Origin: Theodoxus fluviatilis
Taxonomy: Eukaryota; Mollusca; Gastropoda; Cycloneritida; Neritidae
Assembly (NCBI GenBank): GCA_034096865.1
Contig: JAWQFJ010005913.1
Span: 22,799-86,798 of the forward strand
Direction: 5' to 3'
DNA: 64,000 nucleotides
Made by a program: the position numbers and the translations under genes. The notes under the pieces were generated by a model, which saw only the letters and a list, made by a program, of their open reading frames with translations, searched no databases and was not told where the DNA came from. Shown piece after piece: positions 60,390-64,000 of the stretch. Within the stretch, counting starts at the first letter, position 1; each line of letters starts with the position of its first letter.

Positions 60390-61214
60390 GACGACAGAAG
60401 GCTTCAAGCGAAATATAAATACAAATACAACTCAGTAAAGTTAGAGAAAATCTGCATACAATAACGAAAATGTCAATGATGATGATGCTGTGGCTTCAGC
60501 TGCTAATGATCCATAGGTGAAAGAGATCCGCCTTGTTCGCGACGACACCACAAATTATAGGGAAACAATACGGCTACACGCCACTGTTTCAAAACGTATA
60601 TACATACGACAAAATTCAAAAAAAGGCCACATTGTGGGCCATGCCAGTGAGGAAGTCTACGAAGGCTTCAAGCGAAATATAAATACAAATACAACTCAGT
60701 AAAGTTAGAGAAAATCCGCATCGAATATGAATACAATAACGAAAATTTCAATGATGATGATGCTGTGGCTTCAGCTGCTAATGATCCATAGGTGAAAGAG
60801 ATCCACCTTGTTCGCGACGACACCACAAATTATAGGGAAACAATACAGCTACACGCCACTGTTTCAAAACGTATATACATACGACAAAATTCAAAAAAAG
60901 GCCACATTGTGGGCCATGCCAGTGAGGAAGTCTACGAAGGCTTCAAGCGAAATATAAATACAAATACAACTCAGTAAAGTTAGAGAAAATCCGCATCGAA
61001 TATGAATACAATAACGAAAATTTCAATGATGATGATGCTGTGGCTTCAGCTGCTAATGATCCATAGGTGAAAGAGATCCGCCTTGTTCGCGACGACACCA
61101 CAAATTATAGGGAAACAATACGGCTACACGCCACTGTTTCAAAACGTATATACATACGACAAAATTCAAAAAAAGGCCACATTGTGGGCCATGCCAGTGA
61201 GGAAGTCTACGAAG
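60390..61214. repeat. 275-bp tandem triplication overlapping the transposase 3' end
   Basis: Units start near 60401, 60665 and 60940; the step is 275 bp (264 for the first, which has an 11-bp deletion after GAGAAAATC). Each unit carries the last about 15 codons and stop of the transposase plus 3' flank. Only the third unit joins the full ORF. On the + strand each unit holds an open frame of about 61 codons that is probably fortuitous. Confidence 0.93.
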
Positions 61215-62374
61215 TTGCCCCCTGCTGTCCTGGTCTCGTATTCGTTGACCATCCGTCGGATTCGGGCGTCTCGGGTATCCTGCTTCTTCCGGCGCCTGGT
61301 GACGTCTTCGCCACGGCGTGCAGCATTGAGAACCAACTGGGTGCGGGACTGCTCTCCCTTCAGCATTTTCAAGAACTCCCATAAATTGGGGTGGTCCTTG
61401 ACCGCGATGGACTGCACTCTTCTGTGCCATCCCTCCAAAAAGTTTGTGGTTCTCGGCTCGTTTTCAACGGTGCGATCATGCACGCACCACTTGGAGATGC
61501 TGTACATAGGAGGTTTCCAAGTCACCCTCTGGCGTTTGCTTTGGCTCTTGCCGACATACGTGGTTTCGAAATAGCCCATGAAAGCAGCTGATTCAAGGGG
61601 CATGACTTTTTTAAGCTGGTCCATCGCGGCCGGGATGTCCGCCTCTCGGACGAAGGCGAGCGCCGTCACCATTCGCAGTTTCAGCGCAAATTCGGTGTCA
61701 TTTGTGTATGAGGTCGACAGGCCTAGTTCTTGTATGCGCCGCCAGTTGGCCTGGGAGAGGTGAAAGAAACAGAGTTTGACCCTGATCTCGCTGAAAATGC
61801 GGGACATCGCTCCGTAGGCACTCTTCTCAAAGTCCGAGCGGAATACTTGGACTTGCGGTTCCATGTCGTGCTCTTTCATGCAGTCCACTATTTTCTGGAA
61901 CACTTCCTGGTACATTTCCGTCATCTTGCAAGGAAGCAGGCAGAATACAAGAGGAAAAATGCTCCCGTAGACCTCCCCATGTATAGTGTAAAGTTGCTTG
62001 AAGAGATGAGGCGTAATGGAGAATGTGCCGTCACCATACCAAACCTTGGACTGGCTAAGGTGTTCCACGTTGCTCCTTGGCGATATGATAAGAACCCTTA
62101 GACCGCCGATGTCACCATTGAAGAGGATCCAGTCTTGGCCATCGGTTGTTGTAGTGAATTCTCCAGCTATGACAATATCTTGAGGGCTCTCTGGAAGTGG
62201 GGGCAGATGACGGCGGCGCTCACGTTGAATCGAACGCTTTAATGACAATTCTGTTGGCAGTGCACCTTGTGTAGATGGGGTGGTCTGAGAGGCAACAACG
62301 TCGTTGATGATTGCAGATGTCGACTGGCCCGATTCTCTTTCCTGGGCTTTCATTGTTTCCTTGGTTCTCCGTGC
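61166..62374 (-). CDS. MULE transposase, exon 2 (catalytic domain)
   Basis: On the - strand the acceptor TTTGTTTTTAG precedes 62374. The frame opens ARRTKETMKAQ and runs 402 codons to a stop at 61166. Catalytic landmarks are in order: WYGDGTFSITPHLFKQLYTI (first Asp), VFRSDFEKSA (second Asp), VKLCFFHLSQANWRRI (C--H signature of MULE transposases) and TNFLEGWHRR (Glu). There is no internal stop or frameshift, so it may be functional or recently so. Phase 0 at the junction matches exon 1. It cuts and pastes the element by binding the GATCGAA-rich ends. The - strand ends inside the 275-bp triplication. Confidence 0.9.
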   Translation of the reverse strand, partial: ARRTKETMKAQERESGQSTSAIINDVVASQTTPSTQGALPTELSLKRSIQRERRRHLPPLPESPQDIVIAGEFTTTTDGQDWILFNGDIGGLRVLIISPRSNVEHLSQSKVWYGDGTFSITPHLFKQLYTIHGEVYGSIFPLVFCLLPCKMTEMYQEVFQKIVDCMKEHDMEPQVQVFRSDFEKSAYGAMSRIFSEIRVKLCFFHLSQANWRRIQELGLSTSYTNDTEFALKLRMVTALAFVREADIPAAMDQLKKVMPLESAAFMGYFETTYVGKSQSKRQRVTWKPPMYSISKWCVHDRTVENEPRTTNFLEGWHRRVQSIAVKDHPNLWEFLKMLKGEQSRTQLVLNAARRGEDVTRRRKKQDTRDARIRRMVNEYETRTAGGNFVDFLTGMAHNVAFF

Positions 62375-62402
62375 CTAAAAACAAAGCAAGAAAATCATTA
62401 GT

Positions 62403-62419
62403 AATCATCACCACCATCA

Positions 62420-62450
<31 letters not shown>

Positions 62451-62494
62451 CAACAACATCGTCGTGATCATCAACATCATCGTCATTATCATCA

Positions 62495-62557
<63 letters not shown>

Positions 62558-62868
62558 ACATTGTCGTCAACATTATCATCATCATCATCGTCACCATCAT
62601 CGTCGGCGTCGTCGGCGTCGTCATCAACAACAAGTAATCACCACCACCATCACCATAATCATCATCATCATGTAGCAAATGTGTACAGTTTGTTTAACTA
62701 ACCGACCGACTGCTCAACGTGTGTAATGTCAATGTGGCAAAGTCAACATGTTTGTCATTATCATATTATAGTCATCATCGTCATCACCATCATCGTCGTC
62801 GTCGTCTGCGTCGTCATCATCATCATCAACAACAACATCGTCGTCATCATCATCATCATCATCATCAT
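62403..62868. repeat. ATC/CAT trinucleotide tracts in the transposase intron
   Basis: Two blocks (62403-62675 and 62763-62868) of CATCATCAT with interspersed CAACAA, CGTCGT and GTCGTC. They lie in the 520-bp intron between transposase exons. Open poly-Met or poly-Ile frames across them are not coding. Confidence 0.93.
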
Positions 62869-62894
62869 GGGAGAGAAAGAGATGTGATAATTAC

Positions 62895-63119
62895 CTCGAT
62901 ATCGATAGAATCTGGCGGATGGCTGTGTTTGCCGGTCAATTTCGGTTCAGTGGGCATTCCATCGACGGTGATTGTAATAACCCTTCCACGGCAATCATTT
63001 TTGTTCTCTGTACATTTCCAGTATGTCTTTTTAGAATCCTTCCGGTCCGTAATGTAGGAATAACCATCAATAACAAGGAGAGGCTTTCCCTTTTGGGAAG
63101 ACAGAACATCCAGGTCCAT
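62895..63119 (-). CDS. MULE transposase, exon 1 (FLYWCH zinc finger)
   Basis: From ATG at 63119 (context AAGCCATGG) the - strand frame reads 75 codons: a short lead, then LVIDGYSYITDRKDSKKTYW, KCTENKNDCRGRVITI and GKHSHPPDSIDIE. The aromatic Y-Y, YWKC, CRGR and HSH pattern is a FLYWCH C2H2 zinc finger, a DNA-binding module often fused to MULE transposases. The donor is GAG/GTAATT at 62895. The exon ends in phase 0 and joins exon 2 at 62374, giving HSHPPDSIDIE then ARRTK, the usual linker. The joined protein is about 477 residues, within the family range. Confidence 0.87.
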
Positions 63120-63326
63120 GGCTTTTTTGGAAGTGGGAAAATGCTTGCTGCATTCTCAATGTTTCACCGTAAGGATTACTCATCAGTATTAACCACTGTT
63201 CATAGATTATTGAAAGGCATTCATCAGCAACATCAGCCTTTTCAAATGCTCACAATGCTGGTGGTAGGCTGACTAGATTCTGTGTTTTTTTTACCCCGGG
63301 TTATTGTAAAGTGCAAATCATGTTAT

Positions 63327-63495
63327 GACATAAGATCGAAAGACAGAAGATCGAATTTCGATCAAAAATTCGCGCGACCTTACGTCGCGTCGATGTTTTA
63401 GTATTTCGATATTTTGTCGCATTCGATATTTGGTCGTCTCGATCTTTTGTTTTCGTTCTTGTGTCGTTCGATCTCCGTGTTTTCGATCTTTTGTC
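63327..63495. repeat. MULE right terminal region containing both TIR orientations
   Basis: It starts GACATAAGATCGAAAGACAG, identical to the element's left end and in the same orientation, and ends CGATCTTTTGTC. So this 169-bp segment has its own pair of inverted ends and a central inverted stretch (ATTTCGATCAAAAATT). It may be a small non-autonomous derivative lying at the end, or a palindromic TIR. Confidence 0.75.
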
Positions 63496-64000
63496 GGCCA
63501 CCCAGCAGAAGCCGGAGAAAGAACACAAGGCCCCGGCCTGCGAGTACTCCCACCCCCAATCTGCCCGTCTGAAACAGATGAAACGTGACACGACGGCTGA
63601 GGAGACAACTGCGGCATGAGACAAATCCCCCCGGGACAGTCACAGAACGGCACAGAAGTGCTAGGATCAGAGACAGAAGAAAGAACAAGCCTGTCGACGC
63701 CCGTAGGGTGAACAGATTGTTCGGTGGGAGGGGAATTGAGGCCAAACGGACTAGTACAACAAACCTCTCCCAGATCCCCTTGTAGAGGGGTGGAAACCAG
63801 CACGGGAGCTATGCTAGCAAAGGGAGTCAGGCAAGGCAGCCCTCCCTGACCATCAGCCACTGCGCCCTGCCCCGTGCAAACAGACTAGTACAACAAACCT
63901 CTCCCAGATCCCCTTGTAGAGGGGTGGAAACCAGCACGGGAGCTATGCTAGCAAAGGGAGTCAGGCAAGGCAGCCCTCCCTGACCATCAGCCACTGCGCC
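63496..64000 (-). mobile_element. Probable continuation of the interrupted DIRS element
   Basis: GC-rich sequence with an open - strand frame from 63860 down to the MULE. From about 63751 a 134-bp unit containing CTAGTACAACAAACCTCTCC and GAGGGGTGGAAACCAGCACG is repeated in tandem (second copy from 63885, running off the window). No RT motif is visible. The link to the recombinase at 59090-60014 rests on the MULE insertion between them. Confidence 0.45.

Larger units (their letters stand above)
60024..63495 (-). mobile_element. Complete MULE (Mutator-like) DNA transposon, 3.47 kb
   Basis: Both ends are GATCGAA-rich terminal inverted regions: the left starts GACATAAGATCGAAAGACAG, and the right, read inward, starts GACAAAAGATCGAAAACACG. 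It encodes a FLYWCH/MULE transposase on the - strand. The flanking nonamers GGCCTCCAT (60015-60023) and GGCCACCCA (63496-63504) match at six of nine positions, compatible with an aged 9-bp target duplication. It interrupts a DIRS element. Confidence 0.8.

Noticed and set aside
60517..60977. Two identical-length + strand frames of 61 codons (KEIRLVRDDTTNYRE type)
   Set aside because: They repeat because the 275-bp unit repeats, and each overlaps the antisense of the transposase end; no support as genes.
62220..62678. Poly-Met and poly-Ile frames
   Set aside because: ATC/CAT trinucleotide repeats lying in the transposase intron.

Overview
The window is nuclear DNA from an animal, most likely a mollusc and perhaps a marine gastropod. 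The evidence is interrupted coding sequence with GT/AG splice sites and long introns, several metazoan-type mobile elements, and a dispersed repeat packed with TCAAGGTCA motifs of a kind I associate with molluscan genomes. The species call is inference. There are no prokaryotic operons, rRNA genes or CRISPR arrays.

Only three host genes can be supported, each by a few exons. (1) On the + strand, exons at 2188-2290, possibly 8190-8344, and 15469/15518-15909 form the 3' part of an unrecognised gene. It encodes a cytoplasmic-type tail with many tyrosine motifs (YEEI, YHQV, YESV, YEEM, YEVI). (2) On the - strand, 31915-32382 is the terminal exon of a kelch-repeat protein resembling KLHDC9. (3) On the + strand, 48849-48957 and 55098-55249 are phase-matched exons of a gamma-glutamyltransferase: a signal-anchor helix, then the start of the conserved enzyme domain. 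A less certain exon lies upstream at 47831.

More than a quarter of the window is minisatellite. The arrays are a 47-bp unit (485-1856), 22-bp (4905-8140), 52-bp (9244-9917), 43-bp (11875-12511 and 14653-15071), 30-bp purine-rich (19655-20310), 45-bp (28030-31303), a G-rich array (38088-38762), 17-bp (51356-54640) and 32-bp inside a GGT intron (55255-58478). Most long open frames in the window are by-products of these arrays, not genes.

Mobile elements fill much of the rest. They include a piggyBac remnant at 3853-4720; LINE fragments at 10866-11460, 21473-22735, 24941-25210, 46300-46660 and 57998-58317; two oppositely oriented copies of one MITE (13548-13775, 21907-22142); a 2.1-kb insertion that splits the 43-bp array; SINE-like copies; two solo-LTR candidates; and two copies of the TCAAGGTCA-rich element. 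At 36.8-40.3 kb a module that joins a short protein-coding fragment to a tRNA-like SINE head is repeated three times.

The right end is the most structured part. A complete MULE-type DNA transposon (60024-63495) has a two-exon FLYWCH/MULE transposase on the - strand and long terminal regions built from GATCGAA motifs. It lies inside a DIRS-type tyrosine-recombinase retroelement, whose recombinase reads 60014 to 59090 and whose terminal inverted/direct repeats are at 58631-59035.
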